Of a stretch of DNA of 64,000 nt, positions 41,554 to 50,603 are shown in pieces. The stretch's first letter is position 1. Each line of letters begins with the position of its first letter. The position numbers were made by a program, and so were the translations under genes. The notes under the pieces were generated by a model. The model ran no database searches. It saw only the letters and a list, made by a program, of their open reading frames with translations, and was not told the origin of the DNA. The DNA is from CBDFKJ01 sp965248805 (GTDB taxonomy: Bacteria; Pseudomonadota; Alphaproteobacteria; UBA6615): assembly GCA_965248805.1 (NCBI GenBank), contig CBDFKJ010000009.1, forward strand, positions 992,001 to 1,056,000, in the 5' to 3' direction.

Positions 41554-42653
41554 CGTGCCTATCCGGTTAATTTGTACACCCACTACATGTAGGTGCTTCC
41601 ACTCGCCGGAATATAGCTCGGCGTAGGTTGGAGCCTCGGCCTCTCCTGCGATTCCGAGCAATGAGCGGAAGGCGTTGAACGGGTAAAACCGCCTGTTGAA
41701 GCGGAACGTGAACTCATTGAGGTAGGCTTGTAGATGCTTTGCGCTCACGCCATGGTGGATGCCACTGAGCCAATTCTTCAGGTTGCTGAAGACGAGGTGG
41801 ATGATCGGCATGAACTCTTCGGCCACCTCGGGGTCGCCGCATTCGGCAATGGCGTGGTGATCATAGCCGCGTGTCCGCAAGCTGCCATAGCCACTCCAAT
41901 CGTCGGTGACGATCAGCGACCCCGGCATAACGGCGTTCTCGACGAAGCCACATAGCGAATCGGCGCTGCGGTCGGCAGCGACGACAGCCGCACACGCCCG
42001 GCGTAGCGGCCATCCTTCCGCTTGTCCTGCGCGGTGCCGGGCTCCCTGTGGCTGACTTCGACGGCAGCAGCCACCAGCGTCTTGTGGTGAACGCCTCGGC
42101 CTTCACCACGCATCCGGCCTCCAACATAGGTTTCGTCCACCTCGACATGCTCTCCTGCCCTGGCACCGATCCGATCCTGATCGGGCCGCACCATACCCGC
42201 GCGGAGCTTATGCAGGATGCCGAAGGCGGTTTCGTACCGCGTCAGCCCAAGCTGCCGCTGAAACTGCACCGCCGACATGCCCGGCGTCTGGCTGGCGACC
42301 AGATAGGCGGCCCAAAACCACGTGCTCAAAGGCGTGTGGCTGCGCTCCATGACCGTGCCGACGGTCAATCCCGTCTGGCGGCGGCAAGCGCGACAGGTCA
42401 GGACGCCAGGCCGCGTGGCGATGCGGAAAGGTTCACCCACGACGCCGCAGCGCGGGCAGGCGAACCCGTCACCCCAGCGAGCCCTTTCCAGGTAGGCGGC
42501 GCACGCCGCATCGTCGGAGAAAAGTCGCTGAAACTCGGGGAGGGATTGCGGGAAGGGCAGGTCGGTGCGGTCGAGAACGTCCATGACCCACTATCCGTTG
42601 TACGCACACAACCTATCCCTAGTGCGCGTGTATGCGTCAAGCGGATAGGCTCG
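41554..42653 (-). mobile_element. Insertion sequence, IS1595 family (copy 2, defective transposase)
   Basis: An 1100-bp copy of the same element as at 20524. Ends read CGTGCCTATCCG at the left and, on the minus strand, CGAGCCTATCCG at the right. The 8-bp duplicate CGAGGAAC flanks it at 41546-41553 and 42654-42661, the size typical of IS1595. It is in the same orientation as copy 1, 21 kb away, and splits cfa. Confidence 0.93.
41567..42584 (-). pseudogene. IS1595 family transposase, copy 2, frameshifted
   Basis: The frame starts MDVLDRTDLPF at 42584 and matches copy 1 through the zinc ribbon and GEHVEVDETYVGGRM. One base missing near 41982 (GACGACAG in place of GACGGACAG) breaks the frame after GRYAGRVRLS; the rest (SLIVTDDWSGYGSL, YLNEFTFRFNRRF) is in another frame. 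A second single-base loss lies near 41593, close to the 3' end. Both changes are absent from copy 1, so copy 2 needs transposase supplied in trans. Confidence 0.88.
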
Positions 42654-43221
42654 CGAGGAACAAGGCGTAGAATTCGTCGGAGAGATCGTAGTGGTGGGCA
42701 ACGTGGCGCTGCGCGGCGCCGATCGGATTGGCCTGTTCGAACCGCCTCAGCAAACGGTCGACACGCAGTTGCCAGCGCACCGGCAGCGTGGCCTCGATGG
42801 CGGGCATGTTTTTGCCGACGATGGTCAGAAAGCCGCGCAGATCGCCTTTCTCGATCGTCAGCGTGCCGTCCATGTAGGCTTCGCCGATTCGCAACGTCGG
42901 CCGCAGCGCCAGCGCGCCGTGCAGGCGCCGCTGATGCAGGGCTACGCATACGTGCGGAGCCGTGCGGTCGCCGAAGCGGTAGCGCCTGCCACACGCATCG
43001 ATCAGCTCAAGGTCACCGGTACGGATTGCCCGCTTGAGCAAGCGCGCGAGCAACATCTATCCTTCCTCGTCGTCTCCCCCCCCGCCATTCCGCCATCGTT
43101 TCACGCGGCGGCATTGACATGTAACAAACCCACGGGATACGTACGCGGCGAACCCGAATCGGGCGAGGAGCACGCCAGGAGGGCAACCGGCCGTCGATCA
43201 TAATTCTCCGGCAAATCGAGG

Positions 43222-45105
43222 CTAGCTCGATGCTCCTCTGCGCCGGCCGCGCCGGGCTAGCCCGCTATTACGGTCCTGCGGCTCGTCGAACATGTCAGCC
43301 AGCTGATGCAGCATGACACCGCCGAGCTGTTCGGCGTCGATGAGCGTCACCGCGCGCCGATAGTAGCGAGTGACGTCGTGACCGATGCCGATTGCCAGCA
43401 ATTCGACCGGCGATGCGGTCTCGATCCAGTCGATGACCTCGCGCAGGTGGCGCTCCAGGTAGTTTCCCGGATTGACGGACAATGTGGAATCATCCACCGG
43501 CGCGCCGTCGGAGATGACCATCAAGATGCGCCGCTGCTCGGCGCGGGCCAGCAGGCGCTCATGCGCCCATAGCAGCGCCTCGCCGTCGATATTCTCCTTC
43601 AACAGGCCTTCGCGCAGCATCAGGCCGAGCGATTTGCGGGCGCGCCGCCACGGCGCGTCGGCGGGCTTGTAGATCACGTGACGCAGATCGTTGAGGCGGC
43701 CCGGATTGGCCGGCTTGCCGCTGGTGAGCCACTTTTCGCGAGACTGACCGCCCTTCCAAGCGCGCGTCGTGAAGCCGAGGATCTCCACCTTCACGCCGCA
43801 GCGTTCGAGTGTGCGGGCCAGGATATCGGCGCTCATCGCCGCTACCGTTATCGGCCGGCCGCGCATGGAGCCGGAGTTGTCGATCAACAGCGTGACCACG
43901 GTGTCACGGAAATCGGTGTCGGATTCGCGCTTGTAGCTCAGCGAATGCGTCGGATTGACCACCACGCGGGCAAGCCGCGCGGTGTCGAGCAGCCCCTCCT
44001 CCAGATCGAATTGCCAGGCCCGTGACTGGCGCGCCAACAGGCGCCGCTGCAGGCGGTTGGCCAGCCGCGTGATGACGCTCTGCAGATGGCTGAGCTGGCC
44101 GTCCAACTGTTGGCGCAAGCGTGCCAACTCGGCAGCGTCGCACAACTCCGGCGCCTCGACGATCTCGTCGAAGGCGCGCGTGTAGGCCCGGTATGCCGGC
44201 TCGCGCGGCTGATTGCTGCCTGCGGGGCTGACCAGCGGCGAGCGGCCGGCGGCGTCGATTTCGTCGTCGCCCATGGCGGGCACCAGGTCGCCGTCGCTGG
44301 CCTGCCCGTCGGTATCGTCGGGCTCGACCGAGTCGCCATCGGCGCCGCCGGTGGCATCGAACGGGCCGGTTTCGGCTGAGCTCGCATTGTCGCCGTGTTC
44401 GGTGCCGTCTCCGCCATCGGTGTCGCTATCGCCCTCGGCGGCCTCGTCATCTTGGGCGCCGGCATCGTCGTCGTCGCCGAGGCCCAGGTCGCCGATAATG
44501 CGGCGCAATGCATGGGCGAAGGCTTCCTGGTCATCGATTTGGCTGCGCAGCGCGGCCAAGTCGTGGCCAACTTTCGCCTCGGTCCACGGTCGCCACAGAT
44601 CGGCGACCCGCCGGGCGACCCGTGGTGGTGGCTCGCCGGTCAGCGCTTCGCGCGCGAGCAGCGCCACCGCCTCCGACATCGGCGCCTGGTCGCGCGTCGC
44701 CACCTGGGCGAAGCCGCGTGCACGGCAGCGCTCGCTCAGCGCCGCGTCCAGGTTTTGCGCGACCCCGGCCATGTGGCGCGCGCCCAGGGCCTCGACACGT
44801 GCTTGCTCGACGGCGTCATACAGCGCCCGTGCCTGCGCCAGTGCCGGTCGTCGCCGCGCGTGGAGCGCCGGATCGTGATGGCGCAGCCGCAGCGCCACCG
44901 CATCCGCTTCGCCGCGCACGATGCTGGTCTCGCTCTGCGGCAGGTCGCGGCTGGGAAGCGGTAGTCTCGCCTCACCGTCGCGGAAGCCGGGCGGCTCGGC
45001 CGTGAACGTGACGTTCAGGTCGGATCGTCGCGCAATAGCCCGCATTGTCGCCGCGGTGATGCGGCGAAACTCGTCAATGGCGCTCTCGCCGTTGCCGAGC
45101 GCCAT
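43222..45105 (-). CDS. cobT: Cobaltochelatase subunit CobT
   Basis: A 627-residue VWA-domain subunit of the ATP-dependent aerobic cobaltochelatase (CobNST), which inserts cobalt into hydrogenobyrinic acid diamide in cobalamin synthesis. The N-terminal helical domain is followed by a long acidic linker (about residues 210-300, with DDDDAGAQDDEAAEGDSD), then the integrin-like VWA domain with the MIDAS motif LLIDNSGSMRGRPI and EILGFTTRAWKGGQSR, and MVISDGAPVDDST. ATG 45105 (MALGNGESAIDEFRR) is chosen; the longer upstream frame overlaps cobS and has no homology. It lies 28 bp after cobS. The separate CobN subunit is not in the window. Confidence 0.93.
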   Translation of the reverse strand: MALGNGESAIDEFRRITAATMRAIARRSDLNVTFTAEPPGFRDGEARLPLPSRDLPQSETSIVRGEADAVALRLRHHDPALHARRRPALAQARALYDAVEQARVEALGARHMAGVAQNLDAALSERCRARGFAQVATRDQAPMSEAVALLAREALTGEPPPRVARRVADLWRPWTEAKVGHDLAALRSQIDDQEAFAHALRRIIGDLGLGDDDDAGAQDDEAAEGDSDTDGGDGTEHGDNASSAETGPFDATGGADGDSVEPDDTDGQASDGDLVPAMGDDEIDAAGRSPLVSPAGSNQPREPAYRAYTRAFDEIVEAPELCDAAELARLRQQLDGQLSHLQSVITRLANRLQRRLLARQSRAWQFDLEEGLLDTARLARVVVNPTHSLSYKRESDTDFRDTVVTLLIDNSGSMRGRPITVAAMSADILARTLERCGVKVEILGFTTRAWKGGQSREKWLTSGKPANPGRLNDLRHVIYKPADAPWRRARKSLGLMLREGLLKENIDGEALLWAHERLLARAEQRRILMVISDGAPVDDSTLSVNPGNYLERHLREVIDWIETASPVELLAIGIGHDVTRYYRRAVTLIDAEQLGGVMLHQLADMFDEPQDRNSGLARRGRRRGASS

Positions 45106-45133
45106 GGTTCCGGGGCGTCCCGTATGGGCCTTG

Positions 45134-46132
45134 CTAGGCGTGCGCGGCCGCGACGACGCTATCGTCGAGCTCGGTGCCGAAACAGCGTTGGTAGTACTCG
45201 GCGACCGTCGAGCGCTCGACCTCGTCGCAACGATTGAGGAACGTGGTGGCGAAGCCTTCGGCGACGGAACCGAAGATGCGTGCATTCTCGGCCCAGTTGA
45301 TCACCGTCCGCGGCGACATGACGGTCGAGATATCGCCGGCCAGAAAGCCGCTGCGGGTGAGGTCGGCCACAGCGACCATGGCCGAGACCGCGCGCCGGCC
45401 GTCGTCGTCAGCGTAGTCCGGGCACTTGGCCACGACGATCTCCACTTCTTCCTCGTGCGGCAGATAATTCAGCGTCGAGACGATGGACCAGCGGTCCATC
45501 TGGCCCTGATTGATCTGCTGTGTGCCGTGATAGAGGCCGGTGGTGTCGCCCAGTCCGACGGTGTTGGTGGTGGCGAACAGGCGAAAGCACTTGTGCGGGC
45601 GCACCACCCGGTTCTGATCGAGCAGGGTCAGCTTGCCGTCAACCTCGAGCACGCGTTGGATGACGAACATCACGTCCGGCCGCCCGGCATCGTACTCGTC
45701 GAACACCAGCGCGCACGGATGCTGCAATGCCCACGGCAACAGGCCCTGGCGGAACTCTGTGACCTGCTGGCCGCCACGCAACACGATGGCGTCCTTGCCG
45801 ATCAGGTCGATGCGGCTGATGTGGCTGTCGAGATTGACGCGAATACACGGCCAGTTGAGCCGCGTCGCGACCTGTTCGATGTGCGTCGACTTGCCGGTGC
45901 CGTGATAGCCCTGGATCATGACCCGCCGGTTGTGCGCGAATCCGGCTAGGATCGCCAAGGTTGGGCCGCGATTGAACCGATAGGCCTCATCGAGATCCGG
46001 CACGTTGGCGCTGGTGCGGGAAAAGGCAGGCACATGCATGTCGGTGTCGATGCCGAATGTCTGGCGCACCGACAGCTTGATGTCCGGCTCTTCCAGCGGG
46101 TGTTCAATCGGGTCGGTCAATGTCTCGGTCAT
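45134..46132 (-). CDS. cobS: Cobaltochelatase subunit CobS
   Basis: A 332-residue AAA+ ATPase, the motor subunit partnering CobT. Walker A is IQGYHGTGKSTHIEQVA, Walker B is ALVFDEYDAGRPDVMF, sensor 1 is RLFATTNTVGLGD and arginine-containing later motifs follow (GQMDRWSIVSTLNYL). DIKLSVRQTFGIDTDMHVPA near the N-terminus is a family signature. It precedes cobT and follows a DnaJ-like gene, the usual alphaproteobacterial order of bolA, dnaJ-like, cobS and cobT. Confidence 0.95.
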   Translation of the reverse strand: MTETLTDPIEHPLEEPDIKLSVRQTFGIDTDMHVPAFSRTSANVPDLDEAYRFNRGPTLAILAGFAHNRRVMIQGYHGTGKSTHIEQVATRLNWPCIRVNLDSHISRIDLIGKDAIVLRGGQQVTEFRQGLLPWALQHPCALVFDEYDAGRPDVMFVIQRVLEVDGKLTLLDQNRVVRPHKCFRLFATTNTVGLGDTTGLYHGTQQINQGQMDRWSIVSTLNYLPHEEEVEIVVAKCPDYADDDGRRAVSAMVAVADLTRSGFLAGDISTVMSPRTVINWAENARIFGSVAEGFATTFLNRCDEVERSTVAEYYQRCFGTELDDSVVAAAHA

Positions 46133-46202
46133 CGCTTCTGCTTCATTTCGATCATGGTTGTAATGTGATCGGCCTCCGCGCCACGCGCCCGCTATGCCGA
46201 TG

Positions 46203-46775
46203 TCAGGTCAGGAGCATTCCCTTGAGCGTCGAATAGGCAATGTTGATCGTCTTCAGCTTCTCTTCCGCGGCCTTGTCACCGCCATTGGCGTCGGGGTGGT
46301 GCAGCTTGACCAGTTCCTTGTATCGCGCCTTCAACTCGACCGTGGCGACCGGGGCTTCGAACCCGAAGATCGCAAACGCCTCGACGACCTCCGGCGGCAG
46401 ACGCGGCGCCGTGTCTGCCTTGTTGCCCGTATTCGGCGCACCGTCATCGCCCAATACGTCGAACGGATCACGCAGATTTTCGAAGCGACGCGCACCCCAG
46501 CGCCATGTCGGCCTTTGCCACACGGTATCCTTGCGAATCTCGGCTTCGATCTCGTCTTCGGACATGCCTGCGTAGTAGTTCCAAGACGCGTTGTAGGCGC
46601 GCACATGCTCCACACAGAACCACAAGTAGTCGCGCAACTGGTTGCGCCCGCGCGGCGCCGGGTGAACGCCCAGCCGCTCGCAGTCGGGGTGGTCGCAGCC
46701 GCGCACCATCGACTCGATGGTTCTGCGAACCAGATCGGGCTCGAAAGCACGTCGGCTATGACGGCGCACGGCCAT
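46203..46775 (-). CDS. DnaJ-domain molecular chaperone-like protein
   Basis: A 190-residue protein with a C-terminal J domain: ATVELKARYKELVKLHHPDA includes the HPD motif, followed by NGGDKAAEEKLKTINIAYST. The N-terminal half has CDHPDCERLGVHPAPRGRNQ and YLWFCVEHVRAYNASWNYYA, a cysteine-containing region usual in the alphaproteobacterial DnaJ-like proteins encoded beside cobS. The HPD motif suggests it can stimulate a DnaK ATPase. ATG 46775 is used; an upstream frame to 47210 covers the divergent bolA region without homology. Confidence 0.88.
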   Translation of the reverse strand: MAVRRHSRRAFEPDLVRRTIESMVRGCDHPDCERLGVHPAPRGRNQLRDYLWFCVEHVRAYNASWNYYAGMSEDEIEAEIRKDTVWQRPTWRWGARRFENLRDPFDVLGDDGAPNTGNKADTAPRLPPEVVEAFAIFGFEAPVATVELKARYKELVKLHHPDANGGDKAAEEKLKTINIAYSTLKGMLLT

Positions 46776-46910
46776 GACTAGAGTATGGAAATCGCGCCCT
46801 GCTGTTGCAACTGTAAGCGGTGCGAAACCACGGCCAACGTGCGTCGGCGCTTGACGCCGCCCGGCGCGCGATCGAAATGTGTGGGTTGGGATCGCGTTAA
46901 GGATGTTGCC

Positions 46911-47192
46911 ATGCGGGTCGCGGACACCATCGGAGATCGGCTCAAGGACAAGTTGGCGCCGCAGCGATTGCGCGTCGATGACGACTCCCACCTGCATGCC
47001 GGCCACGCCGGCGCGCAGCCAGGTGGGCAGACCCACTTCCGCGTCGAGATCGTATCCGCTGCCTTTGAGGGCATCACGAAGGTGGCGCGGCATCGGCTCG
47101 TCTACGACATTCTGGGCGATTTGCTCGTTGATCAGGTACATGCGCTGCAATTGCGTGCACTCACGCCGGAAGAGGAGGCAAGCCGCGATTAG
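46911..47192 (+). CDS. BolA family protein
   Basis: A 93-residue BolA-like protein. DTIGDRLKDKLAPQRLRVDD, DSHLHAGHAGAQPGGQTHFR and FEGITKVARHRLVYDILGDL give the BolA fold with conserved histidines (HLHAGH and the later RHRLVY) that bind iron-sulfur clusters together with monothiol glutaredoxins. ATG 46911 is preceded by AAGGA at a 7-bp spacing; an upstream in-frame start at 46785 is shadowed by the divergent gene. It is divergent from the DnaJ-like gene. Confidence 0.9.
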   Translation: MRVADTIGDRLKDKLAPQRLRVDDDSHLHAGHAGAQPGGQTHFRVEIVSAAFEGITKVARHRLVYDILGDLLVDQVHALQLRALTPEEEASRD

Positions 47193-47324
47193 CCGTTCGC
47201 GCCGGTCCAACCTGTGTTATAAACACCGCTTCAAGGTAGAACCGATCTCGATCCGAGCCGGGGGCGCGCCCCGCCCACCGATGTCGGGGCGTGTCTTTGG
47301 TGCAAGGAGCAAGGAAAGAGGGAA

Positions 47325-47573
47325 ATGCTGATAAATCGAAACATATCGGTAGGCGATCTGCGCACGAGTATTCGCCTGGAGCCTGAGTTCTGGGACGGGC
47401 TGTCGGAAATTGCGCTGCGTGAAGGGCGTAAGGTCGACGACATCTGCACTGCCGTTGACCGCGATTGTGAAAGCATGACTCGAACCGCGGCTATTCGGGT
47501 TTTCATCGCGAAATACTTTCAGACCCGGATCAAACCCGGCAACGGCGTGGATTCCCTTCAGTCGCCGGAGTAG
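47325..47573 (+). CDS. Ribbon-helix-helix (RHH_4) domain protein
   Basis: An 82-residue protein of the RHH_4 family. RNISVGDLRTSIRLEPEFWD is the conserved ribbon, and GLSEIALREGRKVDDICTAV and TRTAAIRVFIAKYFQ are the helices. It is probably a small DNA-binding regulator; its targets are unknown. AAGGAAAGAGGG precedes the ATG. The 3' end overlaps the convergent DUF2889 gene by 16 bp. Confidence 0.85.
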   Translation: MLINRNISVGDLRTSIRLEPEFWDGLSEIALREGRKVDDICTAVDRDCESMTRTAAIRVFIAKYFQTRIKPGNGVDSLQSPE

Positions 47574-48106
47574 TATTCCGGCCAGTGGGCCTTGACTGTG
47601 TCACCGTCTCGCCGCAGGGCGTGACAGCTGTCTAGGAATCCAGGGCTCTCGGTCCGCGGCTCACGTCCCGATTTGCGGCGCCGGTAAGGGCGGATCGTCT
47701 GGAACGCCGTGGTCGCCATCGGGCCGAGCAGCTCGACCAGATGGGTGCAGCCCTCGACGCCGCCCAGGCGGCGTGCGATCTCGCGGCGAAAGCCGGCGGC
47801 GATCTTCACGCCCACCAGACGCTGGAAATTGGGCGTGACGGCCGGGCAGACGCGAAACGGCGCGAAGTCGGTCACCGCTTCGACTTCGCGGATGACGAAA
47901 TCGTCATCGATCGTCAGGCGCAGCGACATGTCGTGCACCGGCTCGCCGGCCTTGACCTCGCCGCGATGTTGGTTGGCGAACGCGTAGCTCTTGGTATCGC
48001 TCAGATGGCCTTCGATGTCCCACAGGCCATCGGCACGCAGATATCCTCGGCAGCGCACGTGGCGGTCGTGAATCGGCTCGCGCGGCTGCGCATCGGTCAG
48101 CGGCAT
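47558..48106 (-). CDS. DUF2889 domain-containing protein
   Basis: A 182-residue protein of a family of unknown function. RHVRCRGYLRADGLWDIEGH, LSDTKSYAFANQHRGEVKAG, PVHDMSLRLTIDDDFVIREV, and CTHLVELLGPMATTAFQTI match DUF2889, which occurs in alpha- and betaproteobacteria. The GCTHLVEL motif near the C-terminus has a conserved cysteine and histidine that could bind metal (inference). It starts 57 bp after the CorC-like gene stop, both on the minus strand. Confidence 0.85.
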   Translation of the reverse strand: MPLTDAQPREPIHDRHVRCRGYLRADGLWDIEGHLSDTKSYAFANQHRGEVKAGEPVHDMSLRLTIDDDFVIREVEAVTDFAPFRVCPAVTPNFQRLVGVKIAAGFRREIARRLGGVEGCTHLVELLGPMATTAFQTIRPYRRRKSGREPRTESPGFLDSCHALRRDGDTVKAHWPEYYSGD

Positions 48107-48163
48107 GTGAGTGCCCTAATACCTGGGGAGGTGCCTCGAAATGTGGACCTGCCGCCGCGCCGG

Positions 48164-49462
48164 TCAAGGCACCGCCGCGCTCTTGCGCTTGGCCACGGCC
48201 TCGGGTGGGGTGACGCGCAGCGACACGATCTGGTTGCGCGTCCGGCGTATCACCTCGAAGCGGAAGCCATAGAATTCGAACACCTGCCCGACATCGGGGA
48301 TTACCCGCGCCTCGTGCAGTACCAGGCCGGCGACGGTCGAGGCCTCTTCGTCGGGCAACGCCCAGTCGAACTGGCGGTTGAGGTCGCGCAGCGTCACCGT
48401 GCCCTCCACGACGATCGAGCCGTCGCGCTGCGGGCGCACGCCGGCGACGGGTACATCGTGCTCATCGGCGATCTCGCCGACGATCTCCTCCAGGATGTCC
48501 TCGAGCGTTACCACGCCCATCATGGCGCCGTACTCGTCGACGACGATGGCAAAGTGCTCGTGGCGACGGCGAAAGGCGCCAAGCTGGTTGAGCAGGCTGG
48601 TCGAATCGGGAATGAACCACGGCACGGCGGCGATCGATTCGATATCCAGCGAGTCCCGGCGCCCGCCGGCGGCCTGAACCGCCCGCAACAACGCCTTGGC
48701 ATGGACCACGCCGACGATGTTGTCCGGATCGTCGCGGTACAGTGGTAGTCGCGTATAGGGGCTGGACAGTGCCTCTTCGACGATCTTTTCCGGTGGATCG
48801 TCGGCGTCGATAAGTTGCGCACTCTTGCGGTGGACCATGATTTCGCCGACTTCGACCTCGGCCAAATCCAGGATGCTGCGCAACATCATGCCTTCGCGGC
48901 GCGCCTCGGTCGCTGCACTGCTGTGCATTTCGATGACGCAGCGCAGCTCCTCTTCCAATGCAGCCGCGCCGCCCCGTCCACGGGTCTCGGCCCCGAACAG
49001 GCGCAGCAGCCCGCGCGCGATGTGTTGCAGCGCCAGCGTCGCCGGCGCCAGCGCCGCCACCAAACCGGCGACCGCCGGAGCGACCGCCAGGGCCATGCGG
49101 TCCGGATTGTTGATGGCGTAGGTCTTGGGCAGGATTTCGCCCAAGATCAGGACCAGCAGGGTCATGCCGAGCGTGGCATAGACGACGCCGGCCTCGCCGA
49201 GCATGCCGATCAGAACGCTGGTGGCCAGGGCCGAAGCCAGAATATTCACCAGATTGTTGCCCAGCAGGATGGCGCCGATCAGCCGCTCCTGCTGTGCCCG
49301 CAGTCGATTGACCTTCCCGGCGTGGCGGTTACCCTTGCGCTCCAAATGGAACATGCGCGGTCGCGACGCAGCGGTGAGCGCGGTTTCGGAGCCGGAGAAG
49401 AATGCGGACAGGGCGAGCAGAACGGCGATCGTCCCCATCGTCAGCAGGTCACGGTCGGTCAT
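48164..49462 (-). CDS. CorC/HlyC-type hemolysin-like CNNM transporter
   Basis: A 432-residue membrane protein. The N-terminal DUF21/CNNM domain (residues 1-180) has SAFFSGSETALTAAS, a signature of the family, and four hydrophobic segments. A CBS pair (about residues 200-320) includes VGEIMVHRKSAQLIDADDPP, TRLPLYRDDPDNIVGVVHAK, VVDEYGAMMGVVTLEDILEE and IVGEIADEHD. The C-terminal CorC_HlyC domain ends VFEFYGFRFEVIRRTRNQIV. Members export magnesium or cobalt; the direction and ion are not determined here. ATG 49462 (MTDRDLLTMG) was chosen over an upstream start at 49522 that overlaps aroB. Confidence 0.92.
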   Translation of the reverse strand: MTDRDLLTMGTIAVLLALSAFFSGSETALTAASRPRMFHLERKGNRHAGKVNRLRAQQERLIGAILLGNNLVNILASALATSVLIGMLGEAGVVYATLGMTLLVLILGEILPKTYAINNPDRMALAVAPAVAGLVAALAPATLALQHIARGLLRLFGAETRGRGGAAALEEELRCVIEMHSSAATEARREGMMLRSILDLAEVEVGEIMVHRKSAQLIDADDPPEKIVEEALSSPYTRLPLYRDDPDNIVGVVHAKALLRAVQAAGGRRDSLDIESIAAVPWFIPDSTSLLNQLGAFRRRHEHFAIVVDEYGAMMGVVTLEDILEEIVGEIADEHDVPVAGVRPQRDGSIVVEGTVTLRDLNRQFDWALPDEEASTVAGLVLHEARVIPDVGQVFEFYGFRFEVIRRTRNQIVSLRVTPPEAVAKRKSAAVP

Positions 49463-49490
49463 GTGTTGCTGGTCTTTGCTAATAGTTGCT

Positions 49491-50603
49491 TCAGTCGGCA
49501 TCGAGCGCGGCGGTCGGGACATCCGACAGCGCCGTTACTGGCACGTCGTCGGTGAGGAAGGCTTGGCCGATGCTGCGCGCCAAGACAAATGTCGGGCGGC
49601 CGGCGTGCACCTTCTTGTCACGCTGCATGTGTGCCATCAACCGCGCGGTGGACCAGGTCAGATCGGCGCATATCGGCGGGCGCTGCGGCAGGCCGACCGA
49701 CGCCAGGTGGGCGCGCACACGCGACGCGTCTGCCGCCGGGCACAGCCCAAGCCGCGCCGACAGGTCGAACGCCCAACACAGACCGATGGCCACGGCCTCG
49801 CCGTGCAGCAATCGATCACCGTAGCCGGCCTCGGCCTCGAGCGCGTGAGCGAAGGTGTGGCCGAGATTGAGCAGCGCGCGTTCGCCCGACTCACGTTCGT
49901 CGGCACCGACGATTACCGCCTTGGCGCGGCAACAATGGGCGACGGCCGTGCCTAGCGATTGCATATCGCCGGCGAGCAGATTGGCGCCATTTTCTTCCAG
50001 CCAACCGAAAAAGGCCGCGTCGTTGATCAAGCCGTATTTGACCACCTCGGCATAGCCGGCGAGGAGTTGGCGCCGCGGAAGGGTCGCCAGCGTGTCCACA
50101 TCGCACAGCACCAGCCTCGGTTGGTGAAAGCTGCCGACCAGGTTCTTCCCGTGGCGGGTGTTGATGCCGGTCTTGCCGCCGACCGCACTGTCAACCTGCG
50201 CCAGCAGGGTCGTCGGGATCTGAACGAAATCAATACCGCGCAACGCCACTGCCGCCGCAAATCCGCACAGATCGCCGATTACACCGCCGCCCAGGGCGAT
50301 GAGCGTGGTTGTGCGCTCGACCTTGTTCTCCAGCAGCGATTCGACGACTTTCTCGAACGTGGCGAAAGACTTGGATCCTTCCCCCGCCGGCACCGTGAGC
50401 ACGTCATGGCTAATATTGGTCTGATCGAGTGAAGCTTGCAGATCTTGCAGATACAGTGGCGCGACGGTTCCGTCGGTGACAATGAACGTGCGCGGCGCTC
50501 GCAGTAGCGGTTTCATCAGCTCGCCCGCCTGCGCGATGAGACCCGGCGCTATATGGATTGCGTAGCTGCGCGTCCCCAACTCGACCCGAACGAGTTCGCT
50601 CAC
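49491..50603 (-). CDS. aroB: 3-dehydroquinate synthase AroB
   Basis: A 370-residue NAD- and metal-dependent enzyme of the shikimate pathway, converting DAHP to 3-dehydroquinate. VPAGEGSKSFATFEKVVESL, IALGGGVIGDLCGFAAAVAL, GIDFVQIPTTLLAQVDSAVG, GKTGINTRHGKNLVGSFHQP, and LNLGHTFAHALEAEAGYGDR are all diagnostic, including the metal-binding histidine and glutamate. It starts with GTG inside the aroK stop (GTGA), the usual aroK-aroB order with translational coupling. Confidence 0.96.
   Translation of the reverse strand: MSELVRVELGTRSYAIHIAPGLIAQAGELMKPLLRAPRTFIVTDGTVAPLYLQDLQASLDQTNISHDVLTVPAGEGSKSFATFEKVVESLLENKVERTTTLIALGGGVIGDLCGFAAAVALRGIDFVQIPTTLLAQVDSAVGGKTGINTRHGKNLVGSFHQPRLVLCDVDTLATLPRRQLLAGYAEVVKYGLINDAAFFGWLEENGANLLAGDMQSLGTAVAHCCRAKAVIVGADERESGERALLNLGHTFAHALEAEAGYGDRLLHGEAVAIGLCWAFDLSARLGLCPAADASRVRAHLASVGLPQRPPICADLTWSTARLMAHMQRDKKVHAGRPTFVLARSIGQAFLTDDVPVTALSDVPTAALDAD

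Larger units (their letters stand above)
40716..43056 (-). pseudogene. cfa: Cyclopropane-fatty-acyl-phospholipid synthase, split by IS1595 copy 2
   Basis: The 5' part (ATG 43056 with GGAAGGA upstream) encodes MLLARLLKRAIRTGDLELID, LRIGEAYMDGTLTIEKGDLR and AAQRHVAHHYDLSDEFYALF. IS1595 then interrupts after a GTTCCTCG duplicate. The 3' part resumes LDRDRHYSCAYFLPGTQSLE, then VLDIGSGWGGLALYLAREAG (SAM loop), YDRIVSVGMFEHVG, FIFPGGYVPALSE-type sequence (KYIFPGGYVPALSEVLAAIE) and RMWEFYLVGSEVAFR. Removing the element and one duplicate gives an exact 410-residue frame with all core motifs. The enzyme methylates unsaturated membrane lipids to cyclopropanes under stress. As read it is inactive. Confidence 0.9.
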
